Source: Rhea pennata (Eukaryota; Chordata; Aves; Rheiformes; Rheidae). Taken from it: a stretch of 64,000 nt of DNA. The notes under the pieces are model-generated. The model worked only from the letters and a program-made list of their open reading frames with translations. It did not search any database and was not told where the DNA came from. Position numbers and translations under genes: made by a program. Of the stretch, positions 1 to 12,100 are shown piece by piece (the stretch's first letter is position 1; every line of letters starts with the position of its first letter). Location of the stretch: NCBI RefSeq assembly GCF_028389875.1, contig NC_084677.1:10520017-10584016 (forward strand). Reading direction: 5' to 3'.

Positions 1-3000
1 GCATTCTGATATTCTGGGTCTAATCTGGGTGCACATCACGGAGGTGCAGGGTATCTGTTTCGGATCTGCTCAGCAGAGAGGAGAATGAGTAACCGACTTC
101 GGACTTCTGCAAAAACGAGATGCTCTACTCGTCTGCCTGTCTCTCAAACAGAGGCGTACTACTATCAGAGCGTAACACAGGCCATGGAGGCATACGAGAC
201 TCAAATCTCAATCAGACGTATTATATTCATCTTAACGCAAAAAAGAATTAAGCTTCTTGCTCTAAATTCATAGCTACACTTGGAAGCACGGCCTTCATTA
301 GCAGCGAACCAGCACGGAAAACCACCAGGCTCAGCCGTCGCGCACTACCGTACCCATCTCAAACAGTACAATACTGCTTTGCATACTTATCACTATAAGT
401 TTCAAAGCTTGATCCTACAAATATGATTTATTAACAGCTCTTTATTGACATGCCTTTTAAAAGAACTCCTGGCTGCTTTTTATGCGTTTTTATAAAGCAG
501 AAGAAATTCCCAAGCAATAGTATTTTTCCTCCCTAGGGCTCTGCCCTGGGGAGGGACCAGGGCAGGAGGAAGGTTGGTAGGATCCAAATAACAAAGTAAG
601 TTTGAGTAAGAGCTGTAGCATCTCTGAGAAGACTCAGGATCCACCAAAGAACAGAAGACTGTCATCATAAAAAAGTCTGCAGCAACCAGCTGATAGAAAT
701 CTGCTAGTGGAAATGAAATCAAACAATATTATATGACACCTACTGCATCAAGTTAAAAAAAGCCTTTTGGTTAATCTATGAGACAGACTAGCCAGAAAAA
801 TAGCAGCAATCACAAGGAAAGCCTCAGCACAAAATGAGCAAGCAAACAGGAATATTGTTTGAGTTTTGCTCCTGATTCACTCTTTCTGTGCTCATGGGTA
901 GGCTGGATATAAATGAAATATGTTGAATCATTTGCTTTATTAATCAAAAATGGAACTAGAGCAATAAAAACACTCTGCAAAAAGTAACAAGCTAACTGAA
1001 AGGACCCCTGACTAAAAAATGGACTTAAACTTTCATTTCTTACCCAGTCTACCCTGCTATCCTCACAGTTCACACCAAAATCAAGGGTGCATACAAACCC
1101 CACCAACCTTGAGTTACACAACTCTTTCAGATTAAAAACAAAAATCTATTTAATATCAAAACAAAAACATGTTAAAAAAGTTCATACAGTATTTGAGTAG
1201 CTTTGCAGCCCATTAAAGGTAGTTCAAATCAGGTAGTTTGACATAAAATCAGTACTGGGAACATAGATTTCTTTTTCATGCCTAAATGCAGGTCTACACA
1301 ATCACAGGTAGCATTTGGAAGTACTTGTGTTTGAGAAGCAAATGCACAAACCGAGGAGAAGGCAGGGTAAAGAGCAAATCAGGAAGAAAGGCATTAAGAA
1401 TGTTCCACAACGGGTAAACGTAATAACATACAGATGACCTTCAGTAAGGAAATTGCTACTGAGCCACAATAATTTTTCCTCAAATAAATTTTGGCTCTGT
1501 TTAAAGCAGCTCTGTTTCTATTTAATCAAAACCTTTCGGATGAGAAGTTGAGTTCAGATTTCAGTTTAATCTCACAGAACAAGCACTATTTATCTTTGAC
1601 TTTTTTATGTAGAATATTTCATAATATGCAGGGTCAACACACACCTCAGTTCCCAGCCGATCTCTGCAGAGACTAGGATACAAGCAGGACTCATAAAATC
1701 ACAGCAAGAAGCTGCCATGCATTCAGGTCAACACAATTAGATTCACTTTAGCAAGGAAATGTTTTTCTAAATTGCCACTAGAAGCTACTGTAAAAAATTC
1801 AGAGTGAGAAAAATTTCATCTCCCAAGAGGAAAGGCTTAAATTTGCAACTTTAAAGCCCCCTCCTGAATTTCCAGGACAGCAGGTATCTCAGAATTGCCA
1901 AAGGCAGAACCTATGTGCAAAAAATAAAGGACATATTATTAAACACAGGCATTCAGATGCTCACGAGTAGGCAAATGAAGACTAAAAAATCAGTTTTTCA
2001 CTGGAGAGAGGGCAAGAAAGTAAGGAAGGAGAGAATTGCACTCCAAATTATATCAGTCAGTGTCCCAGGTGCACAAAGGAATGGCAAGGTTGAAAGATCT
2101 TATTTGAAAAGCAAGATCTATTTTTAAAACACTTTCAGGTTGTGAGCACGGAATACAATAAATTGATTTGCTCCCAAATTCAGTGCATGTATCTAAATGC
2201 AGAACATGTTTTTGTCAAATCCATCTTCTGTTTTAGGGGTTCCCGCTGTATCTAAAAGCCTTTACTGCCAGGGAAAAAAAATATATCAATTAGCATAAAC
2301 AGACCTGTGAGCACTTTAAAAACATACCCATTAAATAACTTACTTCAAGACCAATTCTCAATCTCTTCCTGCTCATGCACCTAGCTCCAAACATCCTGCT
2401 TCCTGCCTCCAAAAGCTCTTAAGTGAATTTAAAAGTGTAAGATTAACGTAACCAAAATAGTAATCTTCTCCACCTTCCGAATCTGGCATCGACAGAGGCT
2501 GCCGGCCACCATTTCCACCTTAAACACGCACAAGCAGCCCGGCCCTTCTTGGATCAGCAAGCCAAAGGCTTCATTTCCGTCCCCTGCCTTTTTCCTCTTC
2601 ATCTTCCAGGTTCTTGTTCTTCTACAGATTCGTTTCTCTTTTTCCCCTTAGCCGCATCCCCTCAGGTTCTTTCCCTCTTCCCACCTCATCTGTTCTCCTC
2701 GCCTTCCTCATTCTTCTCCTTTCTTACCATGTTTTGGAAAAAGTTACCTTGGAATCTGAAAACATTGCCACCTTCCCTGCCACTGGCCTGGGTCAAGAGT
2801 GCTAAAGAAATGGGAGGCAGCAGTCACTGAGAGGTGAGCAAAGGCTGATCTCCACTCCCACAAGCAAACGGGCTAGCAGATGGGCTCGGAGATCATGGAT
2901 CTACGCTGGTGCCATCGACACCGCCCCTCCAAGCACAGCTGCATGTCCCCGGTGTCTCTGTTTCCTTCCTCAGGCATCACCTCCAGGCACCCAGCGCACC

Positions 3001-4835
3001 ATAGGGCACCAAGGCCCCAACTGCAACAGGTCCCCTGAAGCTGGATGGGAAAGATGGGCAGGTGGCCAATGCACAGCTCTGCCACGTGAGCTCGGCTGGG
3101 GCCACGAGGAGCCCTACCCATGAGTGAGCTAAGGGCAGCAAGGAATAGGACATGCTTGGAGAAATGGGCATTTTCAGTGTGCCGTTTGCTGCTTATGGTC
3201 ATTCCAAGAAATTAACTGAGGAGGCTTTCGGATGAAGTAGGACTGCAGGAAAATAATATAGGCTGGAGAGAGCTTTTCATGAGTCCAAAGGTCTCCACAG
3301 TCCCTGCCTGTGGCAAAGTCCAGCCCATCTGCAAAGCCACCGCCTGGTTAAGTCTTAAGGCCACAAGAGGAACAGAGAGCGAGCTTCAATGGTTACAACA
3401 CCCCATAAGCCCCACAAAAGGATCAGAACTCAAATGCTACACAAAAAAAGGCCCTGTCGCCTTGCATACCCAAACGCATGCAATGTCCCCTCTGCTCCTG
3501 AGGGCACATGGGAAATGCTAAAGCGTCCTTTCACAACAAGCCTAGCTGCTTGCTCTCAAGTATGCAATCGTTTCTGCAGCAATCCTTCCGTGTCCAATAC
3601 TGCTACCTCATCACTGTGCTCTCTTGTGTGCAATGCTTTTCTAGTTAGCATCGATTTTGTTTCCATTTCACATTAATTGCAGGTGAATCCATCTCTGGGC
3701 ATAGATCAGACTCTTAAAAATTCTGCTCCACATTTAAAAAACACTCTAACACATCTCCAACACCTCTCTTCCTTATTACTTTAGTATTAATTATCACACT
3801 ATTCTATAATGACACAAAAGAGTGCATGGACAAGACTGCTGGTTAAACATGAGGCAATTTATTTCATGTAACACCAACACATGGACCTCTCAGACCTAAC
3901 ACAGAATATAGAAGTACTCACAGGAGGAGATAAAATTAAGTGAGTGCCTTTATTGCCTGGGCTGGGTACCACCATCTCAGCATCCTACGATGCACTGAGG
4001 GAGCATCTCCCTGCCACGGTTTCTGTGCACGCTGGCAGTTTAGGCATCTCCATGGAGTGGTGTGCTCCCAGAGAGGACAGCACAGCCAGCAGACAGGCCA
4101 GCCCCTGAAGGACAGGAGACCTCTGCTCTCTTCCTGCCTTCACCAATGCCTCCACTGGGCCACCCCTGTGCTTCAGTTTCCTAAACGAGGGGGAGTACAA
4201 CAGGGAAGATACCACTGACTCTCTCTGCAACACGTTTGCAAAAACACCACTAATCAAAGCCCCAGATAAAACCTGCGTATTACTGCTGCTACTGTTTAAT
4301 GATTAAAGAGGAAATCTTAGAAAGTACAAAGATGATTCAGGAGATCAAGTCTTGCTAAATGAAACTTTTGATGAATTTCCTCCTTCAGTACACATAAACC
4401 CTTCACTTTGCTGAATTATAATCATCTGAATGACAAGGTGAGTTTTTCCACTCTTTAAAGTTTCTAGAACAACCTTGTCAGCATCGCAGCTAAGTTAAAG
4501 GACTCTGAAAGGAAGGTCCATTTGAAAAGGAAGGACTTCACACACGAAGTATCATCTTTAGCTGTGCTAAACCCACTATCAGCTCACTATACTAGCTGAC
4601 AAGGTAACTCCTGCATCCCCCGCCGGGACACTCCTTTACAGAGTTTCCCATTAGTGTCTGAGCTAAGAGGGCTGGTGTTTATACGCACTGCCACTGAGCA
4701 GCCTGTTCCACCCTCGGCACGAGGTTCCTCCTCTGACTTCCGAGTGTCCTACCACCGTGGCACATCGATACTCCCACGACAGCTGAGCAGCTTTACTCTT
4801 CAGTTACAGCTATAAAATGGTGCAGCTAAACTTAC
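1..4835 (-). other. SYT17: SYT17 intron 3 (partial, runs off the window)
   Basis: This is non-coding DNA downstream of SYT17 exon 3. I see no exon resembling the rest of SYT17 (linker or C2 domains), no clear transposable element and no RNA gene. Short open frames on both strands look like chance. Confidence 0.6.
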
Positions 4836-4984
4836 AGCCAGGCAGGAGTCTGAGCAGGAAAAGGTCCCAGGATTTCAACTTCATCTTCACTTGTTTGACA
4901 ACAGCTACAGTCGAAACACTTCTGACAACAATTTCTACAAGTCCATCGGCACAGCAAGAGATCCGAGATCCTAGCGAGTAGACC
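4836..4984 (-). CDS. SYT17: SYT17 coding exon 3
   Basis: The 149-nt exon runs from a GGCTTCAG acceptor to a GTAAGT donor and ends in phase 2 within a Leu codon. It encodes GLLARISD, the cysteine-rich CRWTCRNCCQKCFDCSCC segment, and an acidic SEDEVEILGPFP stretch nearly identical to human. Confidence 0.93.
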
Positions 4985-7900
4985 CTGAAGCCATTGGAAA
5001 CCAAAGCACAAGATTACAACCTGTCGATAGCTAGCGAGGAATAACATTCAGCTGTATTTATGTTTGTTTTGCCACGACAGAATGTTAAGAACCATATTTT
5101 TTCCATCTCTATCAACAGACAAGTGCTCCGCAGTTACTAGCCCAGCTTCACTGATGCCGTAGCAAATAAGCATTCACCGCAGGTATTTTCCCACTAGTAG
5201 CAACGTGTTATTATGTATGTTGGCAAGAGGGTGATTTACAAAACACTGTGGTGTAACACCATGCTGGAGTGGAAATATGCTTATTCTTTCACGCACATCA
5301 GCAAACAGATCAGCAAATGCAGGGCAGAAGGAATTAAAAACAGAAGTTAAGTGAAAGCTCCAATTTAATTCTACAAGGTCCTACTTAATTTGAAAAAACC
5401 TCAGCACAGCAACATGAATACATTTCACCCCTACAGAGCCATCAGCACATAACATTTGTACGATCCACACATTGTAGTCCTACAAATTTGACACTAAAAT
5501 AGATGAACAAAGGCATAATATCCACATGCCTCCCCACCACTATGATGATTAATTAAATGAAGAACCTTAAATGATTTTTAAAGAAGTTAATTGAGCCAGA
5601 AAAGCAGTTTCATTTCTTAGGTTCCCGTGGTGGCACTACTACTATTACAGTAGTAATAGTATGTTATAACAGAGCTCCTCTGCTTTTACACAGGCGTGTG
5701 TAAGTGGACACACATGTATTCCCCATCCAGACTACGGGACAACACACTGCTGCACCACTTCCATAACATCTCATGGGAAAACCATCCCTACGTATGAAGG
5801 ATTTGCATCTTTCTTTGCTGCCACTTGCTCTGAGGCTGGAAACATTTCTTTCTACTCCAATTAAACACAGTCTGTCCCTGAACAAAATCAGAACATTTGG
5901 GGAGGTCGGGGGGGGGGGGAGGAATCACGAACCCCCGAACGCGGTGCACTGCTTGTATGTAGGACCCGAGTAAAGAGTCAGAAAATAGGCGACGATCCCC
6001 TCGGGAGGGAGCGTGAGACGAGCAGAGAGTGAATCATCAGATTAACTCACCTCATTTATTGGTTCCAACTGTCCTTTTAGACATCCAGGATGAAGCAGAG
6101 GGAACAAAATGAAAAAGGCAAAAATAGGTTAGCAGGACTCAAATAACTTTAAATTTTCTGCTATGGCATGCCCCAGCCTGGGCCGTTAGAGAAAGGAGAG
6201 CTCCCCTGAACAGGCACCAGCTGCATCTTTCTCCAGCCCTTTCCCACTAAGCTCCTTCTGCTCCTCCTTCCAGCGAGGGAATAAAATTCCCAAACCCATC
6301 CTGAACCATGAAAATCCCTAGTATAGATCGTCCTGCTCGTGCCCCTTGCTAATCCCCGTATCACGTGTGACCACTTCTTCATTTTTTAAATAACTTGTCC
6401 CTGACTGCAGCAACTATTTGCTGCTGACAGCAAACCACATCCATTGCAGTTACACTGCACAGTGGAAAGAGCTTTCATCCAGATTCAGCCCAGAAAAACA
6501 TAGTTTCAATACCAAATCACTAAAGGCAACATTTCCAGGGGCAGGCACAGGTTCAGGGTAGTCTCCATTTTGTACACATCACTGGAGGTAGCTGGGCATC
6601 TTCAGCCTCCTCCTCAGACTTGGATGGATTAAAACAAAACAAAACAAAACACTCAGAAGTTACGAGCTCAAAACTTGAGTTACACACTCCAAATCTGCAC
6701 TGCAGCCGCTCGCCCAAAGTCACGGAGAAAATTAGAGCAAAAGAAGAAATTATCACAAGAGAGTGTTTCAGTCAAAGCCATCCCTGGCACACTGCGCTTG
6801 CACCGCTCCTTCCAGAGCTGAAGGCTCTGTAGCATTCTGGACATCTGCTGAAATGTCTTTCCTAGCTCCTTCTCTTGCTGCTGCCTAAGAGTTTTCTATT
6901 TGTCCTAGCTGTCTTTCCATAGAGGGGAATCTTAAAAAACAGAGAAAAATCACCCTCACCTCTCTCCACATGTAAAAATCAGAGAATCAACTTCACACTC
7001 TTAACACAGCTGACAGTGACCTGCCATGAAGTGGCTCGGATGCAGGATTTGCCTTTAAGAATATTCCCATGGAGGATATTTTAGCCCCAAACCTCCCTTT
7101 TTACCTCTCGGGAACCAGGGCTCGGTGAAAGGCCATCGCTTGTTTGAAACCAAAACGAAGAGACTGAAAATGCTGCAGTGCAATGTGACGAGACAGTGAT
7201 GAGCTACACACGGACCAACTGTTTAAGAAAATCCTGAACAGTTTAACGGGCTTTATCATTCCTTATTAATGCAAAGTCGCAGCCAAAGCGACAGCGGCTT
7301 AGCAAAGCTGCAACGAGAATTTTTAAACTGCCGTACAACGAATCCGCTGGATTCGTGCCACAACCAAATGCCACGGCACGTGCTGGGAGAAAGAAGAAAA
7401 GCGGCACTTGCGGGGGCCTGCAGGGATCCGCCAGGCTGCTGGCGAACGGCCGTGCCGGCCACGCTCCGCGGCGACACCGCGCCAGCGGGCGCACCGGCGG
7501 CGGGACCACGGGCACCGCCACGACGTCCCGGCCAGCGCCGGCGGCCCGCGCGCCGAGCGGTGCAGAGCGACTTCACGGTGCCACGCGGGCGCCCGGAGCC
7601 GAGAGAGGAAGCCGTGCGCCCACGCGCGCCCGCGCTGCGCGGGGCAGGCCACGGAGGGCCGCGGGGCGCAGCGCTGCAGGCCCGGGGGTCCCGGCGATGG
7701 GGTGCTGTCAGGCTCCCGGCACGCGCGGGCGGGCGGCTGCGGGGCGCACAAGCGGGGTCACGGCGACGGCGCCGTCCCCGCGGCGCTGGCCAAAGCGTGA
7801 CCCGGCTGGGGCCTCCGGGCCGTGCGCCCCGGAGCCCACGGATGGCCCCGCTGGCGGCGCCCGCTCCGCGGCCGCGGCTGCCCGCCGGGCTGGCGCCGCC

Positions 7901-8460
7901 GGGGCGCTTCCAGGCGGCCCGTGGGGACCGCGGGGCGCCCCCCCCGTGGGGGCCCCGCCGCCGCGCACCGCGCCAGTCCCGCGAGGGGACGGGGCTCCCC
8001 CCGGCCGCCTCGGCGCGGCAGCGCCTGCGGCTCCCCGCGCGGAGCCCGGCGGCGGGGGCGGCCGGGCCCTGCCCGCCCCGCGCCCCCCGGCGCACACGCG
8101 CCCCCCGGCGGGGCGGCCCGACGGGACGGCAGCGGGGCCCTGCCCGAGCCGCCGCCGCCAGCAGGGGCCGCGGTGCCGGGGGGGGGGGACCCGGGGGCCG
8201 CGCCGCCGCCAGCCGCGGGGCCGGGGGGCCGCGCCGCGCTGCGCGGCGGGGAGAGGGGCGGGCAGGGGGCCGCGCCGGAGGAGGGTGCCGCGCTCCGCGC
8301 TGCGGGCGCCACGGCCGGGCCGGGCCGTCCGCCAGCCCCGAGCCGAGCGGCCCCGGCTCGGCGGCGCCCCGGCCTCCGCGCCAGCCCCCTCCCCGAAGTT
8401 GAGCCGAAGTTGCGCGCCCGCGGCGCCGCGCCGCGCCGCACCCACCTGCAGGTACGCCAT
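4836..8460 (-). CDS. SYT17: Synaptotagmin 17 (B/K protein), 5' coding part, three exons
   Basis: Atypical synaptotagmin, a peripheral membrane protein with two C-terminal C2 domains acting in Golgi and endosomal trafficking. Only the N-terminus is here: exon 1 (8460-8446), microexon 2 (6068-6051) and exon 3 (4984-4836), joined 15+18+149 nt, giving 60 codons plus two bases. The product reads MAYLQ-LEPINE-GLLARISDLLLCRW and continues through a cysteine cluster (about residues 22-40) to SEDEVEILGPFPAQTP. As remembered, human SYT17 begins MAYIQLEPLNEGFLSRIS and carries the same Cys cluster, which is known to be the membrane-anchoring, palmitoylated part. Junctions are GT-AG with phases 0, 0 and 2. 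The C2 domains must lie left of position 1, since no minus-strand reading frame in 1-4835 resembles them. The gene starts in a large CpG island. Identity is very likely; exon borders were read by eye. Confidence 0.93.
4985..6050 (-). other. SYT17: SYT17 intron 2
   Basis: Intron between the microexon and exon 3. It holds a run of 12 G at 5908-5919 and otherwise nothing recognised. Confidence 0.7.
6051..6068 (-). CDS. SYT17: SYT17 coding exon 2, an 18-nt microexon
   Basis: Between an AG acceptor (6070-6069, preceded by AAAAGGAC) and a GTGAGT donor (6050-6045) lie 18 bases encoding LEPINE. Human SYT17 has LEPLNE at exactly this place. Both borders are phase 0, so the exon can be included or skipped without changing frame. 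It is far too short to be found by reading-frame length. Confidence 0.85.
6069..8445 (-). other. SYT17: SYT17 intron 1
   Basis: Intron between exon 1 and the microexon. Its 5' part (about 7400-8445) is the downstream half of the CpG island. A short (AAAAC)n tract lies at 6631-6652. Confidence 0.7.
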
Positions 8461-9070
8461 CCTCGGAGCCGCCGCCGCCGCCGCCCGCAGCGCGGCCGCG
8501 GGGCCTGCGCGGTGCTGCCGCGGGCGGGGCAGCGCCGCCCGGCGCGGGGCCTCCGCGGCGGCGGGCGCAACAGGCGGCGCGGGCCGGCGCCGACCTGCGG
8601 GGGGCCCGGCCGCGCCTCGGGGCCCCGGCCCGGCCCGGCCCCGGCCCCGGCCCCGCGCCCCGGCGCGCTCGGCGCGGCGTCTCGGGGGGGGCGGCGCGGC
8701 GCGGCTCCCTCCGCGCGGGGGCAGGTCCCGCCCCCCCCCGCCGCCGCCGCCGCCGCCGCCGCCGCCCGGAGCTGGCGCCTGCCCGCGGCCCCGGGCGCCT
8801 CCCCCCGCAGCGCCCTGCCCAGCTCCCGCCCTTGGCCCCGCACCCGCTGCGGGAGGTGCGCGCCCGCGCAGCGGGGCCCGCGCGCCGCAGCGGCCGGGGG
8901 CTGCGGGGGCCCGGCCCGAGCGGGGCGGCCTCCAGCTCCGCGGCCGCGGTCCGCGTGGTGCGGGGCGCTTCCCCGCGGCGCGGCGCGGCGCGGCCCCCGC
9001 TGCCCTGGGGCGGGCGAGTCGCGGGTTTGAACGCTGGCGGCGCCGGGACTCCGGCCACTGCCGCGCCCCG
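7400..9070 (-). promoter_or_regulatory. SYT17: CpG-island promoter of SYT17
   Basis: About 1.7 kb of extreme GC and CpG density surrounds the SYT17 start codon at 8460, so transcription probably starts between about 8470 and 9070 on the minus strand. Long open frames on both strands here (up to about 600 codons) reflect the lack of AT-rich stop codons, not genes. No TATA box was seen. Confidence 0.8.
8446..8460 (-). CDS. SYT17: SYT17 coding exon 1
   Basis: Fifteen coding bases, ATG GCG TAC CTG CAG (MAYLQ), end at a GTGGGT donor. The start is chosen because it matches human MAYIQ and is the only ATG that joins in frame to the next exons. It sits inside the CpG island. Confidence 0.88.
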
Positions 9071-9151
9071 GGGTTGGAGAGCCTTCTGCGTCCGACCTCG
9101 TTTAACGACCCGTTTAAGTTCTCACTGAATTCACCCAAAAACTCCCACTGA

Positions 9152-12100
9152 CTTCCGTGGGAAGGGTTTTTTTTAACTTACAAACACATTCTCTTTTTCC
9201 CTGGGGAGGGCAGCTACGGCTTTAGAAAAATAACCGCCACAGTGCAGATAGCAAGAAAGAAGAGAAAAAAGTAGGACTTAGTTGTTTCAGGCAGTTTTGA
9301 GCACATGATTACACTGTGGTGCAAGTTGTTCATCAATTTTTTGGTCTTCCTTTTCAGCTCCACAGTGAGCTTCTTTCCAAGTCCCAGTGTTTAAAACATC
9401 AGCCTGTCTTTGAATGCCGTTGCTCCTCTCATCTCGACTGAGCACCACTGTAATGCAGCTTGCAAGGAGTGAACGCCTGGACTTTCTTCGTGTTGCAACA
9501 TAACGGAGAAAAGCTTGGATCTTTAAGGCAGAGGTTTCTGACTCCTTGAAGCCAGTGTGCTGCGGGTCGCAGTAACCGTGGCACACAGCACTGTGTACAC
9601 GTTATGCCTTGCTCCTTCAAAACCTGTAGGACAGGGAAAGGCAGATCCAATGCTGTCTCCCCCCTGCCCAGAGGAGATCCTTGGGGCATCTCTGGCAAGT
9701 CCAGAGGATGGATGCTCTTCCTACTGAGGCAGAAGGCCCTTCTGAGAGCACAGACAAGCACTATGAACCCCAAAAGAAGAGCAAAAGAGTTAAGTTTATA
9801 GGGGGAGGTTCAGTGCTGCTATTTTTTTTTTTATGTGGAATGACTTCATGCGCTCTGGTAGCAGACGGTAGCACAAAGCCATGAGATTGATGTGTTTCCA
9901 TTACATGCTCATGCATAAACATGTGTTTAGGAGCCTCTTACACTGTTGCTTGAAGGCTTTTAGATTAAATTCTCTCAACAAACACATCCAATAGGCAGAC
10001 ACAGCTCGAATGCTGCAAACGTGATGGATTCTGTGCAGCAGACAGGTGGTTATTGTAAAATCTAATTTCCAATCTGCATATGGCTGATGCTTCGACTGGG
10101 CTGGCTCCTCCCGCAGGCACAGCGAGCAGAGCCGGTTGACGTGACGGCAGCGTGACCTTTGGCTGTGCTCTGCGGCGCAGGCGCTGCACGCGCCCCGCTT
10201 CCCACGTGGGCGGCCTGTGCTGCAGATGGCCGGGCTTGCAAAGGCAACATTTCAGCACAGGAAACGGCATAATTAGCAGAGCTTTGGTGGCATGTGTGTT
10301 TTAAGGTAGGTTTCTACTCTTGCTTGTATTGATGCACACTGGGAGTAACACCGACTACCGCTGGCAGATGCACGTGAGTCGGTACCACCAGCAGCAAAAT
10401 CGACCTGCAGCGGAGCCAGGCAGTTCGGCAGCTTCGCAGACGAATCGGTGTCAGGCTGAAACATATTAAAAATAACACATTTGTGTGCGTGCTTCTCGCC
10501 TCAAAGTGAACCGGAGGAGAGCACCACTTTGTGAAAGTGGAGATGGGAAGGGAAGGAAAGAAATCTGATGACAACTTCAAAGGGTTTCGTTCAAGTCCCT
10601 CCAGAGCAATTGGCAGCACTTTCTGCTGCAAGGGTTTGGGAAAGCGAGGAGAAAAGTGGCCGGGCGAGATAAGATGAGATGTCTTACTCCACTGTTCATG
10701 TGCCAAGTCCTTATCGGCATCACTTGACCCTGCTGGAATAGCCGGCTACCACACTGCCTAAAAATAAGCTTTTTATCTCTGAGTGCTTTTATAAATGGCA
10801 AGTCATTCCCGCCAGTGCTTCCCCTCCGCTGTGGACAGCCTGCAGAGGCCAGTGCCCCTCGGTGACATGGGACAACTGGCGCTGCTCACCAGCAGCTCCA
10901 CCAGAACCTCCTTTCCTAACGCCTTCGTCTCCTTGCAGCTTTCCCAGAAACACCATTTCCCTCGCTGTTTTTTCAGGCCTTTCAGCGCCTTGGTGGTTGC
11001 CCCGGCGCAGGCAAGCCCATGGTGGGACTCGGAAAGCTCAGGGCGGTGGGCAGAATGGTACCAGCGAGCAGTACGCTGGGAGACCAAGGGTGTGCAGCCA
11101 GCAGGGAGCGAAAAGTGGGTGAATGACTCACTGCTCCTGTTTGAAGGTCCAAGCCAACCTCCGAGAAGCAGATCTACTCTGCAGGCTGAACTGGACACCA
11201 GCAACCACTGTTTGCTTGCCTTTGTGCCCAGCTGCGTGCTGCAGTTTCCAACAGGACCAGGGCTGACGTGACAGACAACCAGTCTGCCATCTAGTGACAG
11301 GAGGGGACAGGGGTGCGACCCCTCTCCATGGGTCATCCAGGCTTTGGTCTCAACAGCATCTAAATCAGTCCACCAGCCCTTGCACGCCTGTGAACATCCA
11401 CAGTTTGCAAGCCAAGAGACGATTTCCCAGGCTTGTGACTTCCAGTACCCAACCAGGCTCCCTATTTCATTCCCTTCCCCTCCTCCTTCCCCATAATTTT
11501 CCTAAGCTGTTGCTCCTTTTTGGCTGGGTGCCCTCTACTCCCAAAATCTCCCTTTGGTCCCACTGGCGCCTGGGGCAAAGAAGCCAGCTGCTCCCGGCTG
11601 CCTGGGACTGGCCAACTTGCCCTCAAAAGCACTTCTGCTCCCAACGATCCTGCCTCTGCTGATCCCTGTCCCTGGCACTGCGGCAGGGTATTAACAGCCC
11701 ACCTAGCAGCTCCCTAATTGGCAATATCAGTAAAAGCACATTCTTAAGTCTCCAGATAAAGTGGTTAAACTTGATCTAAAATGCTGAGATCCTCGTTGCT
11801 TAATATAATTCATAAGGTCCTTGCATACACTGTAAGAGTAACAGCTACGTTCTTCCCCTGGCGTGCCCTCTGCACACACACTCTGGCAGGGAGCTGAATG
11901 ACGCACCACGATGGGCTGAAGCTATTTCTATAGTAAACAGAGTTAAAAGGCACAGCCAAAGGGCATGCGGCCTCCAAGGAAACACACACCACCTCTTAGG
12001 CTCTCGAATGTCGCTTCCTGCTCATGCTAAGCCTCTCCGCGGGTGGGTCTGTTCGCTGCCGGTGCAACAACTGCATTTTGGCAACGGCAGACGGGGTCTG

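Noticed and set aside
7256-9151. Very long open frames on both strands (up to about 600 codons)
   Set aside because: They overlap one another in several frames within a CpG island with almost no AT-rich stop codons. Their products are low-complexity Arg/Pro/Ala/Gly, and the true coding content is the 15-base SYT17 exon 1.
10795-11336. Overlapping 158- and 177-codon frames on opposite strands
   Set aside because: No recognisable domain, no splice context, no CpG promoter, and no codon pattern that favours either strand by eye.
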